NCBI RefSeq assembly: GCF_020026895.1
Contig: NZ_JAINZW010000001.1
Coordinates: 62,001 to 126,000 of the forward strand
DNA from: Novilysobacter selenitireducens
GTDB lineage: Bacteria > Pseudomonadota > Gammaproteobacteria > Xanthomonadales > Xanthomonadaceae
DNA length: 64,000 nt
Reading direction: 5' to 3'
Shown here one piece after another: positions 1 to 8,195 of the stretch. Position 1 is the stretch's first letter. Each line of letters opens with the position of its first letter. Made by a program: the position numbers and the translations under genes. A model generated the notes under the pieces. The model did no database searches. It saw only the letters and a program-made list of their open reading frames with translations, and was not told the DNA's origin.

Positions 1-2
1 AC

Positions 3-341
3 CCGATGGCCGCGCAGGGCACGTTCGTACGCAGCGACCAGTTCGCGTTCGTGCGGCGCGGCGTGCCCGCGCTGTACCTGATGGGTGGCACGGACCCGGT
101 GCGTCGCAACGACGACCCAGCGGCGGCGGCCGCGGCATTCATGCGCGAGCGCTACCACCGGCCGGAAGACGACGCCGACAGCCCGATCGCCTGGAACGAT
201 GCCGCACGCCTGGCCGGGCTGGTGGCCCGCACCGCGGCTTCGGTCGCCGATGCGCCGCGCCCGCCGGCCTGGCGCGCGGGCGATTTCTTCGGCGGCCGCT
301 TCGCGCCGTCACGGCCGTTGGAGTCGCCACCGCTGCCGTGA
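3..341 (+). CDS. M28-family metallopeptidase, C-terminal fragment
   Basis: The reading frame is open to the left edge, so only about the last 112 residues are present. The segment GVPALYLMGGTDP followed by a HRPEDD stretch resembles the C-terminal part of M28 zinc aminopeptidases, where a His-x-Pro-x-Asp region follows a hydrophobic strand. The main metal-binding motifs lie outside the window, so family assignment rests on this tail only. The gene ends 71 bases before the AIM24-like gene and runs the same way. The internal Met at 6 is unlikely to be the true start. Confidence 0.6.
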   Translation, partial: PMAAQGTFVRSDQFAFVRRGVPALYLMGGTDPVRRNDDPAAAAAAFMRERYHRPEDDADSPIAWNDAARLAGLVARTAASVADAPRPPAWRAGDFFGGRFAPSRPLESPPLP

Positions 342-412
342 CCTCCCGGCCATGGCGGCGGCGGTGGGCGCGTGCTATCCCTGCGCTCCCCAACCGACAC
401 AGGACCGTCGCC

Positions 413-1432
413 ATGCACCAGTGGTATTTCCATTCCGGCAGCGATGCCAGCCGCATCGGCCCGCTGGACGAGGACGCCGCGCGCGAGCACGCGCGCCGCC
501 ATCCCGATGCACGCTGCTGGCGCGAGGGTTTCGCCGACTGGATGCCGGTGCGCTCGGTGCCGGAGCTCGCCGTCACGCCTTCGGGCCCACCGCCGCACCT
601 GCCGGCCGTGCCCAGCGGCGGCACCAGCCGCAGCGACGAAGTCGACTACCGCATCATCGGCAACGACATGCCGTTCGTTGAAGTCGAGCTGGACCCGGGC
701 GAAAGCGCCATCGCCGAGGCCGGCGCGCTGATGTACAAGGACGCGTCCGTGCAGATGGACACGGTGTTCGGCGACGGCCGCCACAGCGGCCAAGGCGGCG
801 GCCTGATGGACAAGCTGCTGTCGGCCGGCAAGCGCGTGATCACCGGCGAAAGCCTGTTCACCACGATGTACACGCACACCGGCAGCGGCAAGGCGCGCGT
901 CGCGTTCGCCGCCCCCTACCCGGGCACGGTGGTGGCGATGAAGCTGTCCGAGCACGGCGGCCGCCTGATCTGCCAGAAGGACAGCTTCCTGGCCGGCGCG
1001 CGCGGCGTGGCCATCGGCATCCACTTCCAGCGCAAGATCCTCACCGGCCTGTTCGGTGGCGAGGGCTTCATCATGCAGAAGCTCGAGGGCGACGGCTGGG
1101 TGTTCGTGCATGCCGGCGGCACGCTGGTGGAGTACGACCTCAAGCCCGGCGAGCGCCTGGACGTGGACACCGGCTGCGTCATGGCCTTCCACGACAGCGT
1201 GCAGATGGACGTGCGCGCGGTCGGCGGCATCAAGAGCATGCTGTTCGGCGGCGAAGGCGTTTTCCTGGCCTCGCTCACCGGGCCGGGCAAGGTGTGGCTG
1301 CAGTCGCTGCCGTTCTCGCGCATGGCCGGCCGCATGCTGGCCGCGGCGCCGCAGGCCGGTGGGCAGGACCGCGGCGAAGGCTCGGTGCTGGGCGGACTGG
1401 GGCGGTTGCTGGATGGGGATAACCGGTTCTAG
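413..1432 (+). CDS. GYF_2 plus AIM24/TIGR00266-family protein
   Basis: 339 residues. The first 50 or so residues (QWYFHSG ... GFADWMPV) look like a GYF_2 domain, a small peptide-binding module ending in a W-x-P-V motif. From about residue 75 the protein becomes a glycine-rich beta-prism of the AIM24/TIGR00266 family (GDMPFVEVELDPGE-like opening, MYKDASVQM, LFGGEG repeats). Members are often secreted-like or membrane-associated and have no settled biochemical role. The longer open frame starts at 338, but the ATG at 413 is the first one leading directly into the GYF_2 fold. A weak AGGA lies 11 bases upstream. The fusion of the two domains is common in proteobacteria. Confidence 0.8.
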   Translation: MHQWYFHSGSDASRIGPLDEDAAREHARRHPDARCWREGFADWMPVRSVPELAVTPSGPPPHLPAVPSGGTSRSDEVDYRIIGNDMPFVEVELDPGESAIAEAGALMYKDASVQMDTVFGDGRHSGQGGGLMDKLLSAGKRVITGESLFTTMYTHTGSGKARVAFAAPYPGTVVAMKLSEHGGRLICQKDSFLAGARGVAIGIHFQRKILTGLFGGEGFIMQKLEGDGWVFVHAGGTLVEYDLKPGERLDVDTGCVMAFHDSVQMDVRAVGGIKSMLFGGEGVFLASLTGPGKVWLQSLPFSRMAGRMLAAAPQAGGQDRGEGSVLGGLGRLLDGDNRF

Positions 1433-1439
1433 ACGCGGG

Positions 1440-1625
1440 AATCGAGGGGCTGTCATCCCGGGCAAAGCGAGGGACCTGCCTGACAGAGGTCCCTCGAAGC
1501 ACGCCCGGTCAGGAGGCACTCCCAACGCCGTCATTCCTGCGAACGCAGGAACCCAGTGACGTTGCTTCCGCTGGCTGCGTAGGCCTGAAGGTCAATGTGG
1601 GTCCCAGCGTTCGCTGGGACGACGG
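1440..1625. repeat. Cluster of short palindromic intergenic repeats
   Basis: This 305-base gap between genes (1433-1737) contains three hairpin-forming units and no convincing gene. The first has arms CGAGGGACCT (1468-1477) and AGGTCCCTCG (1487-1496). The second is TTCCTGCG/CGCAGGAA (1534-1551). The third is GTCCCAGCG/CGCTGGGAC (1601-1620). The preceding TGTCATCCCGGGC (1451-1463) recurs in inverted form near 59412-59436. Such TCATCCCGG/TCATTCC units are widely dispersed in Xanthomonas-type genomes and may also terminate transcription. Confidence 0.7.
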
Positions 1626-1737
1626 GGGACGGCGTGGATGCATGCCGTCCGCCTTGCCTGAAAGTCCATGCATGGCAGTCGGACGCCGTTCGGTCGCGAG
1701 CGGCTATCCTCCGCGCGCTTTGTTTCCGGATTCGCCC

Positions 1738-2757
1738 ATGCCCGCTCCAACCCGTCTGCGCCTGTCGTTGCTGTGCGCCACCGCCGTCGTGCTGGCCGCG
1801 TGTGGCGGGGGCGACACCGTGCGCCCCACGCCGCCGGCACCGGCGCAACCCGTTGCGGCCGCCAAGCCCAAGCCGGTGCGCATTGGCTTGGCGCTGGGCG
1901 GCGGCGCGGCCAAGGGCTTCGCGCACATCGGCGTGATCAAGATGCTTGAGGCCAACGGCATCACGCCGCACGTGGTCAGCGGCACCAGCGCCGGCAGCGT
2001 GGTCGGGGCGCTGTACGCCAGCGGCATGGACCCGTTCGCGCTGCAGGAAAAGGCCGTGGCGCTGGACGAGTCCAGCATCCGCGACGTGCGCCTGTTCTCC
2101 GGCGGGCTGGTGCAGGGCCAGGCGCTGCAGGACTACGTCAACGCGCAGGTCGGCAACCGGCCGATCCAGTCGCTGTCCAAGCCGTTCGCGGCCGTGACCA
2201 CGTGGCTGGAAACCGGCGAACGCTCGGTGTTCGTGCGCGGCAACACCGGCCAGGCGGTGCGCGCCTCCAGCGCGGTGCCGGGCGTGTTCGAGCCGGTGCG
2301 CATCGGCGAACGCAGCTTTGTCGACGGGGGCGTGGTCAGCCCGGTGCCGGTGGACGCGGCGCGCCAGCTGGGCGCCGAGTACGTGATCGCCGTGGACATC
2401 TCCAGCAAGGCCAGCGGCACCACGCCGACGCACCTGCTGGGCGTGGTCAACCAGTCCATCGCGATCATGGGCCAGACGCTGGGCAAGCAGGAGCTGGCGC
2501 GCGCCGACGTGGTCATCCGCCCCGCGGTCAACGACATCGGCCCGGCGGATTTCGAACAGCGCAACGCCGCGATCCTGGCCGGTGAGCGCGCGGCACTCGC
2601 CGCGTTGCCGCAGATCAGGAAGGAACTCGCCGCCGAGCGCGCACGACGCGTGGCGGCGCTGGCGCCGAAGCCGGTGCCGAAGGCGCCGGAGCCTGAGTGC
2701 GAGACGAGCTGGGTGGGTGCGATCAACCCGTTCGGGAAGGATTGCGCGGACGATTGA
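1738..2757 (+). CDS. Patatin-like phospholipase lipoprotein (RssA type)
   Basis: 339 residues. The N-terminus is a lipoprotein signal with lipobox LAAC, giving lipidation at Cys22, followed by a Pro/Ala linker. The patatin domain starts near residue 47. It has the oxyanion-hole glycines GGGAAKG (54-60), the nucleophile elbow GTSAG with Ser84, and the dyad aspartate in VDGG (Asp196). Together these predict a Ser-Asp acyl hydrolase acting on membrane lipids. It is presumably anchored in the cell envelope. The frame is open upstream to 1597, but that part is a repeat-rich non-coding region; the ATG at 1738 gives a proper signal peptide. The substrate is unknown. Placement in the RssA/YchK-like group is by motif only. 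Confidence 0.85.
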   Translation: MPAPTRLRLSLLCATAVVLAACGGGDTVRPTPPAPAQPVAAAKPKPVRIGLALGGGAAKGFAHIGVIKMLEANGITPHVVSGTSAGSVVGALYASGMDPFALQEKAVALDESSIRDVRLFSGGLVQGQALQDYVNAQVGNRPIQSLSKPFAAVTTWLETGERSVFVRGNTGQAVRASSAVPGVFEPVRIGERSFVDGGVVSPVPVDAARQLGAEYVIAVDISSKASGTTPTHLLGVVNQSIAIMGQTLGKQELARADVVIRPAVNDIGPADFEQRNAAILAGERAALAALPQIRKELAAERARRVAALAPKPVPKAPEPECETSWVGAINPFGKDCADD

Positions 2758-2794
2758 CGTCGTATGTCGCCTCCGCGCACGGCGGACGCCCCCT

Positions 2795-2912
2795 CCGTCA
2801 TTCCCGCAAAAGCGAGGTCGGTTTTTCCCTTGGCGCATGCGCCTACGTCCCATGCTTTCGTTTCGCCCGGCTCCCTGGAACGGCAACGTCCATGGATTCC
2901 CGCCTATGACGG
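2795..2912. repeat. Degenerate intergenic repeat element bounded by CCGTCAT/ATGACGG
   Basis: The gap after the patatin gene carries CCGTCATTCCCGC (2795-2807) and ends with ATGACGG (2906-2912), the inverse of the left end. An inner GGATTCCCGCC sits at 2894-2904. This looks like a decayed copy of the TCATTCCCGC interspersed repeat family, about 118 bases long. No open frame here looks coding. Confidence 0.5.
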
Positions 2913-2941
2913 CTTGAGAAGAGGGCCGAATTCTCGGCCTC

Positions 2942-3427
2942 TCAACCCGCCTCCCGCGACCCCACCGGCACGCCGCCGAACGCCTTCACCGTGCGCAGCA
3001 CGAAGCTGGAATTGACGTCGGCCACGCCGCTGGCGTTGAGCAGCCGGTCCAGCAGGAAGCGCGAGAAGTGGTCGAGGTCGCGCACGACCACGTGCAGCAG
3101 GTAGTCCATGTCACCGGTCAGCGCGTGGCAGGCGACCACCTCGTCCCATCGCGCGATGGCCTCGACGAAGCGGCCGACGTGCTCGACGTCGTGCTTCTCC
3201 AGCTGCACGCGGACGAACGCCTGAAGCCCCAGGCCAACCCGCTCGGGGTCGACCTCGGCGCGGTAGCCGGCGATCACGCCGTCGCGTTCCAGCCGCTGCA
3301 CCCGTCGCAGGCAGGCCGAGGGCGAGAGGTGCACCCGCTCGGCCAGCTCGGCGTTGGTCAGCCGGCCCTGTCGCTGCAGCTCGGCGAGCAGGTGCAGGTC
3401 GATGCGGTCCAGCTCGGCTTCGCGCAT
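2942..3427 (-). CDS. Lrp/AsnC-family transcriptional regulator
   Basis: 161 residues, the usual size for the family. The N-terminal helix-turn-helix spans roughly residues 5-55 (LDRIDLHLLAELQRQGRLTN, then the LSPSACLRRVQRLE recognition helix). The AsnC/RAM ligand-binding domain follows (about 70-150, with HALTGDMDYLLHVV). These proteins form octamers and sense amino acids. The gene is divergent from phenylalanine 4-hydroxylase with 129 bases between them. This strongly suggests it controls phhA in response to an aromatic amino acid, as PhhR-type or Lrp-type regulators do elsewhere. The ligand cannot be read from sequence. Confidence 0.9.
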   Translation of the reverse strand: MREAELDRIDLHLLAELQRQGRLTNAELAERVHLSPSACLRRVQRLERDGVIAGYRAEVDPERVGLGLQAFVRVQLEKHDVEHVGRFVEAIARWDEVVACHALTGDMDYLLHVVVRDLDHFSRFLLDRLLNASGVADVNSSFVLRTVKAFGGVPVGSREAG

Positions 3428-3483
3428 TTTTGTTCACCTGAATGGCAAATTTCCGCAATTATGGTGCGCCATCGTCAGACGTA

Positions 3484-3510
3484 GGCGCAACAACGCAACC
3501 CCGTTGCGCC
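3484..3510. promoter_or_regulatory. Inverted repeat in the lrp-phhA divergent promoter region
   Basis: GGCGCAAC at 3484-3491 and its inverse GTTGCGCC at 3503-3510 flank an 11-base centre, with a further GCAACGGCGC just to the right. It lies between the divergent regulator and phhA, 46 bases before the phhA start. It is a plausible operator for the Lrp-type regulator. That role is inferred from position and symmetry only. Confidence 0.4.
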
Positions 3511-3556
3511 GCAACGGCGCTACGCTGGTCGACCACCCGAGGTACGGAGACCTGCC

Positions 3557-4450
3557 ATGAGCGCCACCGCCCCCCGCCGCGTCGAGAACATCCAGACCGA
3601 CAAGGGCAAGGTCCCGGTCTACGCCACCGGCATCATCGAGCAGCCCTGGGACGACTACGGCGACGAGGACCACGCTACCTGGGCCACCTTGTACGCACGC
3701 CAGCGCGAGGTGCTGAAGGGCCGCGCCTGCGACGAGTTCATCGCCGCGCAGGACGCGATGGGCATGACGCCCGACCGCATCCCCAAGTTCGCCGAGCTCA
3801 ACGAAGTGCTGTCCAAGGCCACCGGCTGGACGTTGATCGGCGTGGAAGGCCTGCTGCCGGAGCTCGACTTCTTCGACCATCTCGCCAACCGCCGCTTCCC
3901 GGTGACGTGGTGGATCCGGCGCCCGGACCAGATCGACTACATCGAAGAGCCCGACCTCTTCCACGACCTGTTCGGCCACGTGCCGCTGCTGATGATCCCG
4001 GTGTTCGCCGACTACATGGAGGCGTACGGCCGCGGCGGCGTGAAGGCGCACGCAATCGGCGCCGACGCGCTGCAGAACCTGACGCGGCTGTACTGGTACA
4101 CGGTCGAGTTCGGCCTGATTCGCCAGAAGGACGGCGTGCGCATCTACGGCAGCGGCATCGTGTCGTCCAAGGGCGAGTCGATCCACTGTCTGGAGAGCGA
4201 TGCCCCCAATCGCATTGGCTTCGACCTGGAGCGGATCATGCGCACCCGCTACCGCATCGACACGTATCAAAAGACGTACTTCGTGATCGACAGCTTCGAG
4301 CAGCTGATGGATGCCACGCGCCCGGACTTCACTCCGATCTACGAAAAGCTGGCGCAGCTCGATTCGATCCCGGCCGGCACGGTGCTCGAGACCGACCACG
4401 TGTTCAACCGCGGCACCGGCGAAGGCTGGCTCAACGACGGGGACGTCTGA
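3557..4450 (+). CDS. phhA: Phenylalanine 4-hydroxylase
   Basis: 297 residues, the normal length for the bacterial monomeric enzyme. It converts L-phenylalanine to tyrosine using tetrahydropterin, O2 and iron. The iron ligands are visible: His136 and His141 in the FHDLFGHVP motif, and Glu184 in YWYTVEFGL. The surrounding pterin-binding segments (TGWTLIGVEGLLPE and later RTRYRIDTYQKTYFVI) are intact. The start follows a short leader with a weak GGAG about 10 bases upstream. The Lrp-type regulator is divergent and probably controls it. A pterin-4a-carbinolamine dehydratase partner is not in this window. The 3' end overlaps the convergent DUF3592 gene by 20 bases. Confidence 0.95.
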   Translation: MSATAPRRVENIQTDKGKVPVYATGIIEQPWDDYGDEDHATWATLYARQREVLKGRACDEFIAAQDAMGMTPDRIPKFAELNEVLSKATGWTLIGVEGLLPELDFFDHLANRRFPVTWWIRRPDQIDYIEEPDLFHDLFGHVPLLMIPVFADYMEAYGRGGVKAHAIGADALQNLTRLYWYTVEFGLIRQKDGVRIYGSGIVSSKGESIHCLESDAPNRIGFDLERIMRTRYRIDTYQKTYFVIDSFEQLMDATRPDFTPIYEKLAQLDSIPAGTVLETDHVFNRGTGEGWLNDGDV

Positions 4451-4958
4451 GGCGCTGCAGCAGCTGCGCGGCGTGGGCGCGCTCAGGCACACCTGAGGGC
4501 CTAACGGGCCGAGAGCGCGTGCCCGGCTGGCGCACCACGCGACGTGCGAGCAGGCCAGCCCCGGTGAATCCGGCCCCGAACACCGCCAGGAAGGCCGGCA
4601 GCGCCCAGACCTCGGGGACGCTGTCGATCCGTGCGGACATCGTCCCGTCGGCCAGACGCTGGTAGCGCACCGGCACCTGGGAGCCGACCGTCGGCACGCG
4701 CGCCTCGGGCAGGGCCACGGTGCCGACGAACCGCCGCATGCGGCCGCGGTCGTCACGGTAGGCGACCACGGGCACCATGGTCTGGCTGTTGCGACCCCGG
4801 CCCAGCCGCTGCGTGCCGCCGCCGCGACCTTCGCGGTCAATCACCGTGCCCGTCGCAGGCGTACTGCCGGATATGAACAGTGCCGCCGCGACCAGCATCA
4901 GCAGGCTCAGGGCGTGGATCAGGCCGCCCAGCACCGACCAGCCCCACGCCTTGAGCAT
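4431..4958 (-). CDS. DUF3592 membrane protein
   Basis: 175 residues. A first membrane helix (about 7-30, LGGLIHALSLLMLVAAALF) leads into an extracytoplasmic beta domain. The domain's MVPVVAYRDDRGRMRRFVG and VGSQVPVRYQ strands fit DUF3592. A second helix lies near 117-139. The C-terminal 35 residues are basic and probably cytoplasmic. The larger open frame begins far upstream, inside the next gene, so the ATG at 4958 is chosen because it opens directly into the membrane helix. Function is unknown. The end is convergent with phhA, and the DUF2141 gene lies 20 bases upstream in the same direction, so the two may be co-transcribed. Confidence 0.75.
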   Translation of the reverse strand: MLKAWGWSVLGGLIHALSLLMLVAAALFISGSTPATGTVIDREGRGGGTQRLGRGRNSQTMVPVVAYRDDRGRMRRFVGTVALPEARVPTVGSQVPVRYQRLADGTMSARIDSVPEVWALPAFLAVFGAGFTGAGLLARRVVRQPGTRSRPVRPSGVPERAHAAQLLQRLRRPRR

Positions 4959-4978
4959 CAGGCTCCGCTGCGGCCGAC

Positions 4979-5425
4979 TCACTTCATCCGCACCGTGATG
5001 CGCCGCCCGCTCGCCGGCAGGTCGAAGGAGATGCGCTCGAAGCCCGGCCGCTTGAGGACGAACGGGTTGTTGGAGAAGCCGTAGTCGTCCTGCGGAATGC
5101 CCAGCGGGCCGACGTCGAACTTGCGGTTGCCGTCCTTGTCGTGCAGCACCATCACGCCGTACCGGCCCGCGCGCAGGCCGTCGAAGCGGACGTTGAGGCG
5201 CGTGCTGCCATCCGGGTACACGCGCTTCATGGCCAGCGCATCGCGCGTGCCGTTCCAGGCCTCTTCCGAATCGAACAGGAAGACGGTGAGGCGGCCGCTT
5301 TGCGCGCCGACGTCCTCGATGTCGACGGCAAGCTCGGTGGCCAGCGCAGGCAGGGCCAGCAAGGCGGACGCGAGTGCACCCAGCCGCAGGGCACGGGTAC
5401 GACGATGGACGGACAGTGAAGGCAT
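4979..5425 (-). CDS. DUF2141 secreted protein
   Basis: 148 residues with a cleavable signal peptide (about 1-30, RLGALASALLALPALATE). The mature part is a beta-sandwich of the DUF2141 family: GRLTVFLFDSEEAWNG, then the Gly-rich GLRAGRYGVMVLHDKDGN segment and a GFSNNPF motif. Members are small periplasmic or exported proteins without a known activity. It lies between a seven-helix membrane protein (38 bases upstream) and the DUF3592 gene (20 bases downstream), all leftward, which suggests a short operon. The ATG at 5425 gives the clean signal peptide; the longer frame is antisense artefact. Confidence 0.8.
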   Translation of the reverse strand: MPSLSVHRRTRALRLGALASALLALPALATELAVDIEDVGAQSGRLTVFLFDSEEAWNGTRDALAMKRVYPDGSTRLNVRFDGLRAGRYGVMVLHDKDGNRKFDVGPLGIPQDDYGFSNNPFVLKRPGFERISFDLPASGRRITVRMK

Positions 5426-5463
5426 CGAAGGCTCCGGAGTGGCAACGGGGTGCGGGCGGTGGA

Positions 5464-6162
5464 TCACGCGCGCACCGGGCGCGGGGGCACGGCCCGTGGG
5501 CCGCTGAAGCGGTAGCGGCGATCCAGCCAGGCCTTGGCGGCAATAGACAGCAGCACCGGCGCGAACCACGCGGTGTAGAACAGCGCGCCGGAGGCGACGT
5601 CCGGCAACAGGCGCGGCAACCCGATGGCCAAGAACGCGATATGGGTGGCGGCGCCGTTGCCGACCATCGCCGCGTAGTGCTCCTGCATCCACCAGCGCGG
5701 CTGGGCCGGGATCACCCGGCGGCGGCGCCACATGTCGCTGCCGATGAGGATGCCGATCAGCGAGAACCCCATCAGCAGGGGCTGGCCGGCCTGCACGCCC
5801 GCGGCGAGCACGGCGAGCCCTGCGACCGGGTTGGCCACCATCAGCGCGCTATACACGCTGCCGAGGTAGCGGGCCGGGTCGGCCTTGTCGCGGATCGCCC
5901 GCCACGCCAGCCACACGGTGGTCGTCACCAGCACCACCAGGTAGCCTAGGAACACCGCGGCCACCCCCCGCCCGTCGACGACGCGCTGGACCACCATCGG
6001 CAGGGCGCTCAGCAGCACGCCGCACATCGACAGCAGGTAGGCGCGGCCGACCCACACGTGCAGCGGACTGCCCTTGCGCAGCGCGGCCGACAGCCAGAAG
6101 GTGGCGAGCGCGACGGTTCCGGACGCGACGTGGGCGGTGACGATCAGGTCGTAGGCATTCAT
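5464..6162 (-). CDS. Polytopic membrane protein of unknown function
   Basis: 232 residues with about seven hydrophobic helices. Several histidines fall in or near the membrane: one in VTAHVASG near residue 11, one in GSPLHVWVGR near 34, and two in QEHYAAMVGNGAATH near the fifth helix. The pattern resembles DUF2306-like or haem/quinone-handling membrane proteins, but I do not recognise it with certainty. The ATG at 6162 begins the first helix; the open frame extends to 6312, across the divergent kinase start. It heads the leftward group with DUF2141 and DUF3592 and is divergent from the two-component pair on the right. Confidence 0.7.
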   Translation of the reverse strand: MNAYDLIVTAHVASGTVALATFWLSAALRKGSPLHVWVGRAYLLSMCGVLLSALPMVVQRVVDGRGVAAVFLGYLVVLVTTTVWLAWRAIRDKADPARYLGSVYSALMVANPVAGLAVLAAGVQAGQPLLMGFSLIGILIGSDMWRRRRVIPAQPRWWMQEHYAAMVGNGAATHIAFLAIGLPRLLPDVASGALFYTAWFAPVLLSIAAKAWLDRRYRFSGPRAVPPRPVRA

Positions 6163-6306
6163 TGCGGTGGCTCCTCCAGGACGATGCCAGCGTCGCGCCG
6201 CGCGCTCGACGGCGGCAGGGCCACGGGTCACCGGCTTGAGGTGCCGGAAGTCACTTTCGCGCACCGGGGCATTGCCCAGCGCGGCCGCCCGCCCGACCAT
6301 GGCGCC

Positions 6307-7419
6307 ATGCATCCCACCCTGCGCACGCTGCTGCAGCTGCCCAACCTTGCCGGCCTGTGCACGTTGCTGGCGGTCGCGTTGTCGCTACGCTGGATGCCGC
6401 CGGCCGACGCCGGCCTGGCATGGACACTGCTGGGGCTGTACACCGCGGCGTTCCTGATGCACGAGCCCGCCGGCAAACGCCACCCTTGGCTAGGCGCGGC
6501 GCTGCTGGTGGCGATGGCCTTCCTCGCGCTGGCACTGGTCTGGATGGCGCCGCGCCTGGGCACGCCGCAGGTGCTGCTGGTGGTGTGGACGGCGGTGATC
6601 GCGATGGCGTGGCCGCCGCGCTTCGCGGTGCCGGCGGTGCTGGTGGCCAGCCTGGCCAGCTGGGCAGTGCTGGAGGTGCGGGGCCATCCCGGCCCGGTGA
6701 TGATGACGCTGCTGTACGGCGGCTTCCAGCTGTTCGCGGCGCTCACGGCCTATTACGCGATCACCGCCGAACGCACGCGCGATGCGCTGGCACGCGTCAA
6801 CGCCGACCTGCTGGCCACGCGCGCGCTGCTGGCCGACAGCGCGCGCGACGGCGAGCGCCTGCGACTGGCGCGCGAGCTGCACGACGTGGCCGGCCACAAG
6901 CTCACCGCGCTCACCCTCAACCTGCGCGCGCTGTCGGCCGACCCCGCGTTGACCGGTCGCGAGGAACTGGCCGTCGCGCAGCGCATGGCCGGCGAGCTGA
7001 TGGGCGACATCCGCGGCGTGGTGCAGGCCATCCGCGACAACCGCGGGCTCGACCTGGGCACCGCGCTGCACGCACTGGCCGCGCCGCTGCCGCGCCCGCG
7101 CCTGCAGTTGTCGCTGGACGACACGCTGCGGCTGGACGACCCCGAGCGCGCCGAACTGCTGCTGCGCGTCGTCCAGGAGGCGCTGACCAACGCCGCGCGC
7201 CACGGCGACGCCGGCGTGCTGCGGGTCGAACTGCAGCGCGATGCGGCCCGCGGCGGCATGCACCTGCAGGCCACCGACGACGGCCGCGCGCGTGGCCCGC
7301 TGCGCGAAGGGAACGGCCTGGCCGGCATGCGCGAGCGCATCGAAGGCGCCGGCGGTGAACTGCAGGTGGTGCCCGAGCGCGGCGGCGGCGTGCGCATCGA
7401 CGTGTGGCTGCCGGCATGA
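6307..7419 (+). CDS. Sensor histidine kinase, HisKA_3 (DesK/NarX type)
   Basis: 370 residues. Five or so membrane helices fill residues 10-153, with almost no extracytoplasmic loop, as in DesK-like kinases that sense membrane state. A linker coiled coil (about 155-185) precedes the HisKA_3 box LARELHDVAGHKL with phospho-acceptor His192. A HATPase domain follows, with its N box at VVQEALTNAARHG and G box at GNGLAGMRER. The stop codon overlaps the start of the response regulator (ATGA), a sign of translational coupling. The signal sensed is not evident. The start at 6307 gives a short N-terminus before helix one; the frame is open further upstream. Confidence 0.9.
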   Translation: MHPTLRTLLQLPNLAGLCTLLAVALSLRWMPPADAGLAWTLLGLYTAAFLMHEPAGKRHPWLGAALLVAMAFLALALVWMAPRLGTPQVLLVVWTAVIAMAWPPRFAVPAVLVASLASWAVLEVRGHPGPVMMTLLYGGFQLFAALTAYYAITAERTRDALARVNADLLATRALLADSARDGERLRLARELHDVAGHKLTALTLNLRALSADPALTGREELAVAQRMAGELMGDIRGVVQAIRDNRGLDLGTALHALAAPLPRPRLQLSLDDTLRLDDPERAELLLRVVQEALTNAARHGDAGVLRVELQRDAARGGMHLQATDDGRARGPLREGNGLAGMRERIEGAGGELQVVPERGGGVRIDVWLPA

Positions 7420-8054
7420 GCGGGCCGCTCGCCACCGTGGCGCTGGCCGACGACCAGGCACTGGTGCGCGCCGGCCTGCGCGCCTTGCTGGAGCGGCAGG
7501 GCATCGTGATCGCATTCGAGGCCGGCGACGGCGAGGCGTTGCTGGCGCAGCTGCGGGACACGCCGGTGGACGTGGTGCTCAGCGACATCCGCATGCCCGG
7601 TGTCGACGGGCTGGAGGTGGCGCGGCGGTTGCGCGACGCCAGCGATGCCACACCCGTGCTGCTGCTGACCACGTTCGACGAGCCCGACCTGCTGCTGCAG
7701 GCCACCGAGGCCGGCGCACGCGGATTCCTGCTCAAGGACGCCGCACCCGATGACCTGCGCGATGCGATCGTGCGCCTCGCCGCGGGCGAGACCTTGCTGC
7801 AACCCGTCAGCACCGACCCGGTGCGCGCGCGCTACCGCTACCACGCCGACGACGCGCCGCGCGACCTGTTCACCGAACGCGAGGTGGCGATCCTCAGGCT
7901 GCTGGCCGGCGGCTACTCCAACAAGGAGATCGCGCGCGCCATGTTCCTGGCCGAGGGCACGGTCAAGAACTACGTGTCGACGATCCTGGACAAGCTCGAC
8001 ACCCGCGACCGAACGCGTGCGGTGCTCAAGGCGATCACGTTGCGGGTGATCTGA
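7416..8054 (+). CDS. NarL/FixJ-family response regulator
   Basis: 212 residues. The receiver domain (about 5-120) has acidic residues ADDQ, phospho-acceptor Asp57 in VVLSDIRMPGVDG, the switch threonine in LLLTTFDE and lysine in FLLKDAAP. The LuxR-type helix-turn-helix (about 145-205, LFTEREVAILRLLAGG then YSNKEIARAM) completes the protein. It overlaps the kinase by four bases and is its obvious partner. Target genes are unknown; the divergent membrane protein operon to the left is one candidate. An in-frame Met 12 bases earlier exists, but the ATGA overlap favours 7416. Confidence 0.92.
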   Translation: MSGPLATVALADDQALVRAGLRALLERQGIVIAFEAGDGEALLAQLRDTPVDVVLSDIRMPGVDGLEVARRLRDASDATPVLLLTTFDEPDLLLQATEAGARGFLLKDAAPDDLRDAIVRLAAGETLLQPVSTDPVRARYRYHADDAPRDLFTEREVAILRLLAGGYSNKEIARAMFLAEGTVKNYVSTILDKLDTRDRTRAVLKAITLRVI

Positions 8055-8075
8055 CCGCGGCGCACCCGCGCCCGA

Positions 8076-8195
8076 TCAGCGCGCGAGTTCCTGCGGCAGC
8101 AGCACGAACGCGATGACCACCAGCGCCAGGCACAGCCAGCGCCACCACCCCATGCCGCGCCAGGCCACTTTCCACGCATCGCGGGGGGCGGTCAT
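8076..8195 (-). CDS. Small single-helix membrane protein after the PepSY gene
   Basis: 39 residues: a short basic N-terminus with tryptophans (WRGMGWWRW) and one hydrophobic helix (about 20-34). Its ATG overlaps the stop codon of the upstream PepSY gene by four bases (ATGA), so it is translationally coupled and very likely real despite its size. Small one-helix proteins are often found after PepSY-TM genes in siderophore uptake loci. Function is unknown; a role as a partner of the PepSY protein is inferred from the overlap. Confidence 0.6.
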   Translation of the reverse strand: MTAPRDAWKVAWRGMGWWRWLCLALVVIAFVLLPQELAR

